Below, piece after piece: positions 1 through 5,801 of a stretch of 5,801 nt of DNA. The position numbers and the translations under genes were made by a program. Source of the stretch: Frankiales bacterium. GTDB taxonomy: Bacteria > Actinomycetota > Actinomycetes > Mycobacteriales > SCTD01. Position 1 is the stretch's first letter. Each line of letters begins with the position of its first letter. The DNA is taken from contig JAOPVD010000198.1 in assembly GCA_025966295.1 (NCBI GenBank), positions 1 through 5,801 of the forward strand, read 5' to 3'. The notes under the pieces were generated by a model. It was not told where the DNA came from, ran no database searches, and was given only the letters and a program-made list of their open reading frames with translations.

Positions 1-163
1 CGGCACCGTGGCGGCGCACCTGGCCGCCCTGCCCGCCGAGGTCCGGCCGTCCTACGTCGCGCTGGCCCGGCTCACCGCCGACCGCGCGCTCGCCTCCGGC
101 CGGCTGCAGCCGCAGCAGGCCGAGCCACTGCTGGCTGTCCTGAGCAACGGAGTGCACGCATGA
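1..163 (+). CDS. C-terminal end of a Rossmann-like/DUF2520 domain protein (5' end outside window)
   Basis: Only the last 53 codons are present, read from base 2 to the TGA at 161-163. The peptide is Ala/Leu-rich and helical. It runs from GTVAAHLAALP through PSYVALARLTADRALASGRL to a final LLAVLSNGVHA. This pattern resembles the C-terminal helical domain of DUF2520 proteins, which follows an N-terminal NAD(P)-binding Rossmann domain. A gene of this family lies directly upstream of panC in many actinobacteria, including M. tuberculosis. Its stop overlaps the panC start by four bases (ATGA), so the two are probably cotranscribed and coupled. The family has been discussed as possible NADP-dependent reductases, and a ketopantoate reductase role feeding pantoate to PanC would fit this position. 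That role is inference, because the nucleotide-binding half is outside the window. The reading frame is clear; the family call rests on a short tail plus gene order. Confidence 0.75.
   Translation, partial: GTVAAHLAALPAEVRPSYVALARLTADRALASGRLQPQQAEPLLAVLSNGVHA
149..152 (+). promoter_or_regulatory. Ribosome binding site of panC
   Basis: A GGAG core lies 7 bases before the ATG at 160, inside the last codons of the upstream gene. It supports the ATG that overlaps the upstream stop as the panC start. Confidence 0.6.
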
Positions 164-957
164 TCGTCGCCGCCACCCGCGAGGAGCTGGTCGCCGCCCG
201 CAAGGACCTGCGCGGCCGGGTCGCCGTCGTCATGACGATGGGCGCGCTGCACGACGGGCACGCCGAGCTGGTCCGGCACGCCCGCCGGCACGCCGACGCG
301 GTCATCGTCACCATCTTCGTCAACCCGCTGCAGTTCGGCGCCGGCGAGGACCTGGACCGCTACCCGCGGACGCTGGAGTCCGACCTCGCGATCCTGGACG
401 CCGAGGGCGCGGACGTGGTGTTCACCCCGACCCCGGACGTGGTCTACCCGACCGAGCCGCTGGTGCGGGTGTCGGCCGGCGCGCTCGGCGACGTCTTCGA
501 GGGCGCGTCCCGGCCCGGCCACTTCGACGGCGTCCTGACCGTGGTGCTGAAGCTGATGCACCTCACCCAGCCGGACGTGGCGCTGTTCGGGCAGAAGGAC
601 GCCCAGCAGCTGGCGGCGATCCGCCGGATGGTCAGCGACCTCGACGTGCCGGTCAGCGTCGTGGCGGTGCCGACCGTGCGGGAGCCCGACGGGCTGGCGC
701 TGTCCAGCCGTAACCGCTACCTCACCGAGGAGCAGCGCCGTACCGCGCTCGTCCTCGCCCGGGCCCTGGCCGCGCGCGACGTCGCCGCCGGCCGGGCCCT
801 GTTCGACGCCGAGCCCGGCGCCGACCTCGACTACCTCGAGCGGGTGGACTCCCGCACGTTCGAGGCAGCACCCGACGGTGACCTCATCGTGGTCGCCGCC
901 CGGGTGGGCAGCACTCGGCTGATCGACAACCTCCCCCTCGATGAGAAGGCCCCCTGA
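160..957 (+). CDS. panC: Pantothenate synthetase (pantoate--beta-alanine ligase)
   Basis: This cytosolic enzyme condenses pantoate and beta-alanine with ATP, via a pantoyl-adenylate, to give pantothenate, AMP and PPi. The 265-residue protein is a little shorter than E. coli PanC (about 283) but has every core motif. TMGALHDGH at 26-34 carries the HxGH nucleotidyltransferase signature (H31, H34). FVNPLQF is at 53-59, RYPR at 67-70, FEGASRPGHFDGV at 113-125, FGQKDAQQ at 143-150, and REPDGLALSSRN at 174-185 includes the KMSKS-like SSRN segment. The usual Pro of PTMG is Met25 here; as I recall, Streptomyces PanC also has MTMG, so I read this as a lineage variant. The start is set by a GGAG 7 bases upstream and a 4-base overlap with the preceding stop. 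The stop overlaps panD by one base (TGATG). Its beta-alanine substrate is the product of the next gene. The function is secure. Confidence 0.97.
   Translation: MIVAATREELVAARKDLRGRVAVVMTMGALHDGHAELVRHARRHADAVIVTIFVNPLQFGAGEDLDRYPRTLESDLAILDAEGADVVFTPTPDVVYPTEPLVRVSAGALGDVFEGASRPGHFDGVLTVVLKLMHLTQPDVALFGQKDAQQLAAIRRMVSDLDVPVSVVAVPTVREPDGLALSSRNRYLTEEQRRTALVLARALAARDVAAGRALFDAEPGADLDYLERVDSRTFEAAPDGDLIVVAARVGSTRLIDNLPLDEKAP
943..949 (+). promoter_or_regulatory. Ribosome binding site of panD
   Basis: GAGAAGG lies 7 bases before the ATG at 957, within the last codons of panC. It favours this ATG over the in-frame ATG at 969, and matches the MLRTM N-terminus of M. tuberculosis PanD. Confidence 0.6.
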
Positions 958-1433
958 TGCTCCGCACCATGCTCACGAGCAAGATCCACCGCGCCACCGT
1001 GACCCAGGCCGACCTGCACTACGTCGGCTCCGTGACGGTTGACCAGGACCTGCTCGACGCCGCCGACCTGTACCCGGGGGAGAAGGTGGCGATCGTCGAC
1101 GTCACCAACGGCGCCCGTCTCGAGACCTACGTCATCTCCGGCCCGCGCGGCTCGGGCGTCATCGGCATCAACGGCGCGGCGGCCCGCCTGGTGCACCCCG
1201 GCGACCTGGTCATCCTCATCGCCTACGGGCAGATGGAGGACGAGGAGGCCCGCACCCGGCAGCCCAAGGTGGTCTTCGTGGACGCCGACAACAAGGTGAT
1301 CGGCACCGGCACCGACCCGGCCGAGGCGCTGCCGCAGACCGGCCTCACCCGCGGCGACACGCTGCGGCACCCGATGGACCCGCGGGAGGACCGCACCGGC
1401 TCCTACGACGACGACCCGACGCTGGTCTGGTGA
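957..1433 (+). CDS. panD: Aspartate 1-decarboxylase (pyruvoyl-dependent), with long C-terminal tail
   Basis: PanD decarboxylates L-aspartate to beta-alanine for PanC. It is made as a proenzyme that cleaves itself to form a pyruvoyl cofactor. The cleavage site is visible as Tyr22-Val-Gly24-Ser25, with Ser25 the expected pyruvoyl precursor. Other conserved residues are Lys9 and His11 in SKIHRA, Arg54, Thr57 and Tyr58 in NGARLETY, and Asn72 in GVIGINGAAARL. The first ~115 residues are close to M. tuberculosis PanD, which shares MLRTML, SKIHRATVT and DLHYVGSVT. At 158 residues it is longer than E. coli PanD (126) or M. tuberculosis PanD (139). The extra part, about 117-158, is polar and proline-containing, with an acidic DDD near the end. 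The gene overlaps panC by one base and nadB by four (GTGA). It competes with NadB for L-aspartate. The function is secure; the role of the tail is unknown. Confidence 0.97.
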   Translation: MLRTMLTSKIHRATVTQADLHYVGSVTVDQDLLDAADLYPGEKVAIVDVTNGARLETYVISGPRGSGVIGINGAAARLVHPGDLVILIAYGQMEDEEARTRQPKVVFVDADNKVIGTGTDPAEALPQTGLTRGDTLRHPMDPREDRTGSYDDDPTLVW

Positions 1434-3037
1434 CCGCAGCCACCCGGCTGCTCGCTCCTGACCCGGGCTGGACCACGCACGCCGACGTCGTCGTCGTCGG
1501 CTCCGGCGTGGCCGGCCTGACCACCGCCCTGCACGCGACCCGGGCCGGCCGGGTCCTGCTCGTCACCAAGGTGCGGGTCGACGACGGCTCGACCCGCTGG
1601 GCCCAGGGGGGCGTGGCGGCGGCGCTCGGCGCCGACGACTCGCCGCTCGAGCACGAGCAGGACACCCTCGAGGCCGGCGTCGGGCTGTGCGACCCGCAGG
1701 CCGTGCGGGTGCTGTGCGAGGAGGGCCCGGCCCGGCTGCGGGAACTCATGGGGCTCGGTGCCGCCTTCGACCGCGACCCCGACGGGGAGCTGATGCTCAC
1801 CCGCGAGGGCGGTCACCACCGCGACCGCATCGTGCACGCCGGCGGCGATGCCACCGGCGCCGAGGTGTCCCGGGCGCTCGTCGCCGCGGTCCTCGCGCAC
1901 CCGCGGATCCAGCTCATCGAGCACGCACTGGTCCTGGACCTGCTCCGCACCGCCGACGGCCGTACGGCGGGCCTGACCCTGCACGTGCTCGGTGAGGGCA
2001 CCCAGGACGGCGTCGGGGCGGTGCACGCCCGCGCGGTGGTGCTCGCCACCGGCGGCATGGGGCAGGTGTTCTCCAGCACCACCAACCCGGCGGTCTCGAC
2101 CGGTGACGGCGTCGCCCTTGCGCTCCGGGCCGGTGCCGAGGTGACCGACCTGGAGTTCGTGCAGTTCCACCCGACGGCGCTGTGGCTCGGGCCGCAGGCC
2201 ACCGGCCAGCAGCCGCTGATCAGCGAGGCGGTCCGCGGCGAGGGCGCCTTCCTCGTCGACGGCGACGGCGCCCGGGTCATCACCACCGCCGACCACCCGC
2301 TCGCCGACCTGGCGCCGCGCGACGTGGTGGCCAAGGCCATCACCCGGCGGATGCACGCGCTCGGCACCGACCACGTCTTCCTCGACGCCCGCGGCGTGCC
2401 CGGCATCGAGGCGCGCTTCCCGACCGTCGTGGCCCGCTGCCGCGAGGCCGGCATCGACCCGGTCACCGATCTGGTGCCGGTGGCGCCGGCCGCGCACTAC
2501 GCCAGCGGCGGGGTGCTCACCGACCTCGACGGCCGCACCTCGGTGCCCGGGCTGTACGCCTGCGGCGAGGTGGCCTGCACCGGCGTGCACGGCGCCAACC
2601 GGCTCGCCTCCAACTCGCTGCTGGAGGGGCTGGTCTTCGCCGGCCGGATCGGCGACGACCTGGCGCGCGGGCTGCCGGAGCAGGGCGAGATCGTCCGGCA
2701 GGGCCGCGATGCGGTGCTCCTCGACCCGTTCACCCGGGCCGAGCTGGCCCGGCACATGACCGAGGGCGCCGGGGTGCTGCGGTCGGCGGACTCGCTGGCC
2801 GCCACCGCCAAGGCGCTGCTGGCGCTCGAGGACCGGCCCTCGACGGCGCCGTCGCCGGCCGCCTGGGAAGCCACCAGCCTGCACGCCGTCGCCAGCGCGC
2901 TGGTGGCCGCGGCCCAGCGCCGCAGGGAGACCCGCGGCGCCCACTGGCGCGAGGACTTCCCGCTCGCCTCCGAGGACTGGCGCGGGCACCTCGTCACCAC
3001 CCTCGCCGGCACGACGTACCGACCCGTGGAGGACTGA
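1430..3037 (+). CDS. nadB: L-aspartate oxidase (FAD)
   Basis: NadB oxidises L-aspartate to iminoaspartate using FAD, the first step of de novo NAD synthesis; NadA then makes quinolinate. The 535 residues match the family length (E. coli 540). Domains in order: FAD-binding Rossmann start VVVVGSGVAG (20-29, GxGxxG at 24-29); STRWAQGGVAA (54-64); EGGHHRDRIVHAGGDATG (126-143); ATGGMGQVF (206-214); FVQFHPTAL (243-251); SEAVRGEGA (265-273); APRDVVAKAI with probable catalytic Arg297 (295-304); PVAPAAHYASGGV with active-site His356 (350-362); GLYACGEVACTGVHGANRLA (374-393) followed by SNSLLEG; then the helical C-terminal domain from about 410. The HAGGDATG segment and the HPTAL/GANRLASNSLLE series favour NadB over its relatives SdhA and FrdA. 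The GTG start overlaps the panD stop by four bases and has no clear Shine-Dalgarno sequence, so translation probably depends on ribosomes leaving panD. No nadA is in the window. Confidence 0.97.
   Translation: MTAATRLLAPDPGWTTHADVVVVGSGVAGLTTALHATRAGRVLLVTKVRVDDGSTRWAQGGVAAALGADDSPLEHEQDTLEAGVGLCDPQAVRVLCEEGPARLRELMGLGAAFDRDPDGELMLTREGGHHRDRIVHAGGDATGAEVSRALVAAVLAHPRIQLIEHALVLDLLRTADGRTAGLTLHVLGEGTQDGVGAVHARAVVLATGGMGQVFSSTTNPAVSTGDGVALALRAGAEVTDLEFVQFHPTALWLGPQATGQQPLISEAVRGEGAFLVDGDGARVITTADHPLADLAPRDVVAKAITRRMHALGTDHVFLDARGVPGIEARFPTVVARCREAGIDPVTDLVPVAPAAHYASGGVLTDLDGRTSVPGLYACGEVACTGVHGANRLASNSLLEGLVFAGRIGDDLARGLPEQGEIVRQGRDAVLLDPFTRAELARHMTEGAGVLRSADSLAATAKALLALEDRPSTAPSPAAWEATSLHAVASALVAAAQRRRETRGAHWREDFPLASEDWRGHLVTTLAGTTYRPVED
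3028..3032 (+). promoter_or_regulatory. Ribosome binding site of nadC (decides a TTG start)
   Basis: A full GGAGG sits 8 bases before the TTG at 3041, overlapping the last codons of nadB. It is the strongest Shine-Dalgarno sequence I see in the window and is the main reason to accept TTG as the start. The next in-frame candidate, a GTG at 3122, would remove the first 27 residues and start at the edge of the conserved EEDL motif. Confidence 0.75.
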
Positions 3038-3040
3038 CCG

Positions 3041-3916
3041 TTGCTCACCCGACCCACCCTCGAGGCGCTGGCCGCCGCGGGCCTGGACCCTGCCGCCGTC
3101 GAGGCGCTCGCGGTCCGCACCGTGGAGGAGGACCTGGCCGGCGGCCTCGACGTCACCAGCGTGGCGACCGTGCCGTTCGACCTCGAGGGCACGGCGGCGT
3201 TCGTCCCGCGGCAGGCCGGCGTGGTGGCCGGCATCGCGGTGGCGATGGCCTGCCTCGACGCGGTGGCCGACGGCGACGTCGGCTACGACCTGGTGCGGCC
3301 CGACGGCCCGGCGGCGGCCGGTGACACCGTGCTGCAGGTCACCGGCCTGGTCCGGACGCTGCTCACCGCCGAGCGCTCGGCGCTGAACCTGCTGTGCCAC
3401 CTGTCCGGGATCGCGACGCTGACGGCCACGTGGGTGGCGGCCGTCGACGGCACCGGCGCCCGGATCCGCGACACCCGCAAGACCACGCCGGGCCTGCGGG
3501 CCCTGGAGAAGGCGGCCGTGGTCGTCGGCGGCGGGGTCAACCACCGGATGTCGCTGGCCGACGCCGCGCTGGTCAAGGACAACCACGTGGTGGCCGCCGG
3601 CGGGGTGGCGGCGGCGTTCGAGGCGGTCCGCCGGATGTGGCCGGACCTGGACGTCGAGGTGGAGTGCGACACCGTCGAGCAGGTCGCCGACGTCGTCGCG
3701 GCCGGCGCCGACCTGGTGCTGCTCGACAACATGTCGCTGCTGGACCTGCGGGCCGCCGTCGAGATCTGCCAGCCCAAGGGGGTGCGCACCGAGGCCTCCG
3801 GCGGGCTGTCGCTGGAGCGCGCCCGGGCCGTCGCCGAGACCGGCGTCGACTTCCTGTCGGTGGGGGCCCTCACCCACTCGGCGCCCGTGCTCGACCTCGG
3901 ACTGGACCTGCTCTGA
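3041..3916 (+). CDS. nadC: Quinolinate phosphoribosyltransferase (nicotinate-nucleotide pyrophosphorylase, carboxylating)
   Basis: NadC joins quinolinate to PRPP and decarboxylates it, giving nicotinate mononucleotide, CO2 and PPi. The 291-residue protein has the family length and all landmarks: EEDLAGGLDVTS (29-40); Arg105 followed by TAERSALNLL (109-118); DTRKTTPGLRALEK (144-157), with Arg146 and Lys147; GGGVNHR (163-169), with His168 and Arg169 in the phosphate/quinolinate site; KDNH (179-182); VEVECDT with Glu208 (205-211); LLDNM with Asp229 (227-231); EASGG (251-255); and SVGALTHSAP (273-282). These residues correspond to the substrate-binding residues of M. tuberculosis NadC with a small offset. 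The start is TTG, three bases after the nadB stop, with an ideal ribosome binding site. The stop overlaps the coaX ATG by one base. The function is secure. Confidence 0.97.
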   Translation: MLTRPTLEALAAAGLDPAAVEALAVRTVEEDLAGGLDVTSVATVPFDLEGTAAFVPRQAGVVAGIAVAMACLDAVADGDVGYDLVRPDGPAAAGDTVLQVTGLVRTLLTAERSALNLLCHLSGIATLTATWVAAVDGTGARIRDTRKTTPGLRALEKAAVVVGGGVNHRMSLADAALVKDNHVVAAGGVAAAFEAVRRMWPDLDVEVECDTVEQVADVVAAGADLVLLDNMSLLDLRAAVEICQPKGVRTEASGGLSLERARAVAETGVDFLSVGALTHSAPVLDLGLDLL

Positions 3917-4671
3917 TGCTGCTCACCGTCGACGTCGGCAACACCAACATCGTCCTCGGGCTGTTCGACGGGGACCACCTGTTCAGCAGCTACCGGCTGC
4001 GCACCGACGCCCGGGTGACGGCCGACGAGCTGGCGCTGCTGTTCCGCGGCCTGCTGGCGCGGCACCCCGAGCCGGACGGCGTGGCGGTCTGCTCCACGGT
4101 GCCGCAGGTGCTCGACCAGCTGCGGCTGATGTTCGACCGCTACTACGCCGATGCCCGCACCGTCGTCGTCGGGCCGGGCGTGAAGACCGGGGTGCCGTTG
4201 CTCTACGACAACCCCAAGGAGGTCGGGCCCGACCGGGTGGTCAACACCCTGGCCGCGCACACGCTGTACGGCGGTCCGGCGATCGTCGTGGACTTCGGCA
4301 CCTCCACCAACTTCGACGTGGTCTCCGAGAAGGGCGAGTTCCTGGGCGGGGCGTTGGCGCCGGGGGTCGAGATCTCGGTTGACGCGCTCGCGGCCCGGGC
4401 GGCGCGGCTGTTCAAGGTCGAGCTCGTCGAGCCGCGGTCGGTCATCGGCAAGACCACCGTCGAGGCGCTGCAGAGCGGGCTGGTGTACGGCTTCGCCTCG
4501 CAGGTCGACGGGATGGTCGGGCGGATCTCCAAGGAGCTCGGCGCCGACCCGATCGTCATCGCCACCGGCGGGCTGTCGCACCTCATGAAGGACCTGTGCG
4601 AGTCGATCGACGAGCACGAGCCGGACCTGACCCTCATCGGCCTCCGGCTGGTCTACGACAAGAACGCCTGA
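3916..4671 (+). CDS. coaX: Type III pantothenate kinase
   Basis: CoaX phosphorylates pantothenate to 4'-phosphopantothenate with ATP, the committed step to coenzyme A. Known type III enzymes need a monovalent cation such as K+ or NH4+ and are not feedback-inhibited by CoA. The 251-residue protein has the ASKHA-fold motifs: DVGNTNI (6-12, phosphate 1, Asp6); the GPDR motif at 104-107 with probable catalytic base Asp106; DFGTSTNFD (126-134, phosphate 2); GGALAPGVEISVDAL (144-158); IGKTTVEALQSG (177-188); and ATGGLS (216-221, adenosine side). The phosphate 2 motif reads TSTN where TATT is common. The frame stays open far upstream, to about 3394, but that stretch is a shadow of nadC. The first real start is the ATG at 3916, whose product begins MLLTVDVGNTN as in the family. 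The start overlaps the nadC stop by one base, with no strong ribosome binding site, which suggests coupling. A type I CoaA may exist elsewhere in the genome. Confidence 0.95.
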   Translation: MLLTVDVGNTNIVLGLFDGDHLFSSYRLRTDARVTADELALLFRGLLARHPEPDGVAVCSTVPQVLDQLRLMFDRYYADARTVVVGPGVKTGVPLLYDNPKEVGPDRVVNTLAAHTLYGGPAIVVDFGTSTNFDVVSEKGEFLGGALAPGVEISVDALAARAARLFKVELVEPRSVIGKTTVEALQSGLVYGFASQVDGMVGRISKELGADPIVIATGGLSHLMKDLCESIDEHEPDLTLIGLRLVYDKNA

Positions 4672-4681
4672 CCGGCGCCGA

Positions 4682-4693
4682 TAGGCTCGCAGG
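4682..4693 (+). promoter_or_regulatory. Probable leaderless promoter of lysS (-10 TAGGCT)
   Basis: In the 22-base gap between the coaX stop (4671) and the lysS GTG (4694), TAGGCT at 4682-4687 fits the actinobacterial -10 pattern TANNNT. It ends 6 bases before the GTG, which is the spacing expected if transcription begins at the first base of the start codon. No Shine-Dalgarno sequence is present at a useful distance, which agrees with leaderless translation. I see no convincing -35 hexamer. A perfect 8-base palindrome, CGGCGCCG (4673-4680), lies just upstream but has no T-tract, so it is not a good intrinsic terminator. Confidence 0.55.
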
Positions 4694-5801
4694 GTGAGCG
4701 AGCAGATCGACGACCTCCCCGAGCAGGTGCGCGTCCGGCGCGAGAAGTACGACCGTCTCTTGGCGGCCGGCACCCCGCCGTACGCGCTGGGCTACCCGCG
4801 CACCACCAGCCTCGCCGAGGTCCGCGCCGCGCACGCCGACCTGCCCGCCGACGCCGCCACCGGCGAGGTCGTCGGGGTGACCGGCCGGGTGCTGCTCAGC
4901 CGCACCGGCGGCAAGCTGTGCTTCGCCACCCTCAGCGAGGGCGAGTCCCAGGTCCAGGTGATGATCAGCCTGGACGGTGTGGGGGAGGAGCGGCTCGCGG
5001 CCTGGAAGGCCGACGTCGACCTCGGCGACCACGTCGGCGTGACCGGCGAGGTCATCAGCAGCCGGCGCGGGGAGCTCAGCATCCTGGCGACCGACTGGCA
5101 GCTGACCAGCAAGGCGCTCCGGCCGCTGCCCGACAAGCACAAGGGGCTCACCGACCCCGAGACCCGGATCCGGCAGCGCTACGTCGACCTGGCCGTCAAC
5201 CCCGAGAGCCGGCAGATGGTGCGGGACCGGGCGACGGTCATCCGGACCGTGCGCGAGCTGCTCCACGACCGGGACTTCATCGAGGTGGAGACGCCCAGCC
5301 TGCAGCTGGTGCACGGCGGCGCGGCGGCCCGGCCCTTCCACACCCACGTCAACGCACTGGACCTCGACGTCACCCTGCGCATCGCGCTCGAGCTCTACCT
5401 CAAGCGCGCCGTCGTCGGCGGCATCGACAAGGTCTTCGAGATCGGCAAGAACTTCCGCAACGAGGGCATCGACGCGACGCACTTCCCCGAGTTCACGATG
5501 CTGGAGTTCTATGAGGCGTACGGCGACTACGACACCGTCGCCGACCTCACCCGCGAGATGGTGCTGACCTGCGCCCGCGCGATCGGCCGCACCGTGGTCT
5601 GCGACGGTCAGGTCGACCTGGAGCAGCCGTGGCGGACCGCGACGCTGTTCGAGCTGGTCAGCGAGGCGGTCGGCCAGGACGTCGACGCCGGCACCGACGC
5701 CGCGACGCTGGTCAAGCTGGCGGACACCCACGGGGTCGCGCTGCAGGACGGCTGGACCGCCGGGGAGATCGCGCTGGAGCTGTTCGAGAAGCTCGTCGAG
5801 C
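4694..5801 (+). CDS. lysS: Lysyl-tRNA synthetase, class II (3' end outside window)
   Basis: LysS charges tRNA-Lys with lysine in the cytosol. About 369 codons of an expected ~500 are present, and no stop is reached. The N-terminal part has the DLPEQVRVRREK helix (7-18) and an OB-fold anticodon-binding domain around 58-150, with GGKLCFATL at 72-80. The catalytic domain follows: motif 1 around VETPSLQ (198-204), HGGAAARPFHTH, RIALELYLKR (229-238), motif 2 as FEIGKNFRNEG (Arg255, Glu257), then HFPEFTMLEFYEAYGDY (263-279). NALDLD and the PEFTMLE series favour LysRS over AspRS or AsnRS. Motif 3 lies beyond the window end. GTG 4694 is the first possible start, because an in-frame TAG lies at 4682-4684; a later GTG at 4727 would cut into the DLPEQVRVRR segment. 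Actinobacteria often have more than one LysRS-like gene, so another copy may exist. M. tuberculosis also has lysS just beyond coaX. Confidence 0.93.
   Translation, partial: MSEQIDDLPEQVRVRREKYDRLLAAGTPPYALGYPRTTSLAEVRAAHADLPADAATGEVVGVTGRVLLSRTGGKLCFATLSEGESQVQVMISLDGVGEERLAAWKADVDLGDHVGVTGEVISSRRGELSILATDWQLTSKALRPLPDKHKGLTDPETRIRQRYVDLAVNPESRQMVRDRATVIRTVRELLHDRDFIEVETPSLQLVHGGAAARPFHTHVNALDLDVTLRIALELYLKRAVVGGIDKVFEIGKNFRNEGIDATHFPEFTMLEFYEAYGDYDTVADLTREMVLTCARAIGRTVVCDGQVDLEQPWRTATLFELVSEAVGQDVDAGTDAATLVKLADTHGVALQDGWTAGEIALELFEKLVE

Larger units (their letters stand above)
1..4671 (+). other. Predicted operon: DUF2520 gene-panC-panD-nadB-nadC-coaX (5' end outside window)
   Basis: Six same-strand genes join with overlaps of 4, 1 and 4 bases, a gap of 3 bases, and an overlap of 1 base. 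No space remains for a terminator or a separate untranslated leader between them. The promoter is not in the window. The unit combines pantothenate synthesis (panC, panD), CoA entry (coaX) and NAD synthesis (nadB, nadC). This is inferred from spacing; internal promoters within coding sequence cannot be excluded. Confidence 0.8.

Noticed and set aside
229..240. PanC motif starts MTMG rather than PTMG, as possible loss of function
   Set aside because: The HxGH and every downstream motif are intact, and as I recall Streptomyces PanC has the same Met, so it looks like a lineage variant.
1486..1499. GTC triplet repeat near the nadB start
   Set aside because: It encodes the run of valines that forms the first beta-strand of the FAD-binding Rossmann fold, so protein structure and codon bias explain it.
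2182..3324. 380-codon plus-strand open frame across the nadB/nadC junction
   Set aside because: It is an Arg/Gly/Ala-rich out-of-frame reading of nadB and nadC with no family resemblance.
1403..3877. An 824-codon open frame on the minus strand covering nadB and most of nadC
   Set aside because: It is complementary to two genes with complete catalytic motifs. Its product is low-complexity, rich in Arg, Gly, His, Val and Gln, with no recognisable domain. Long antisense open frames are expected in very GC-rich DNA because stop codons are rare.
3394..3915. Upstream in-frame extension of coaX, which would make a 425-residue protein
   Set aside because: The extension reads nadC in another frame and gives an Arg/Gly/Pro-rich peptide. 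The known CoaX N-terminus begins at the ATG at 3916.
4673..4680. CGGCGCCG palindrome after coaX as a terminator or operator
   Set aside because: It is only 8 bases, has no loop and no following T-run, and such palindromes are common by chance at this GC content.
3283..5731. Two further long minus-strand open frames (3283-4773 and 4634-5731)
   Set aside because: They show the same shadow composition, opposite coaX and lysS, with no motif or supported start.

Overview
The window is from a high-GC actinobacterium. By eye almost every codon ends in G or C, GTG and TTG starts are used, genes are tightly packed, and the order DUF2520 protein - panC - panD - nadB - nadC - coaX - lysS matches the pan/nad/coaX neighbourhood known from Actinomycetota. 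M. tuberculosis has a DUF2520 gene, panC, panD, coaX and lysS close together, and Streptomyces places nadB and nadC here. A Geodermatophilales/Frankia-like lineage is plausible, but that is only an impression.

Layout, all on the + strand: the 3' end of a Rossmann/DUF2520 gene (1-163); panC (160-957); panD (957-1433); nadB (1430-3037); nadC (3041-3916); coaX (3916-4671); a 22-bp gap holding a likely leaderless promoter; and the first ~370 codons of lysS (4694 to the window end). From the DUF2520 gene to coaX every junction is an overlap of 1 or 4 bases or a 3-base gap, so this looks like one translationally coupled transcript. The first real break is before lysS.

The operon serves two cofactors. 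PanD turns L-aspartate into beta-alanine, PanC joins beta-alanine to pantoate to give pantothenate, and CoaX phosphorylates pantothenate in the first committed step to CoA. NadB oxidises L-aspartate to iminoaspartate. NadC takes quinolinate, which NadA makes from iminoaspartate, to nicotinate mononucleotide on the way to NAD. Two enzymes that draw on L-aspartate, PanD and NadB, are encoded next to each other with a 4-base overlap. nadA and panB are not in the window. lysS encodes class II lysyl-tRNA synthetase and probably has its own promoter.

All catalytic motifs I could check are present, and nothing looks broken or transferred. I see no mobile element, CRISPR array, RNA gene or convincing new system. 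The points most worth a second look are the leaderless lysS promoter, the long C-terminal tail of PanD, the DUF2520 neighbour as a possible pantoate-forming reductase, and the merged CoA/NAD operon.
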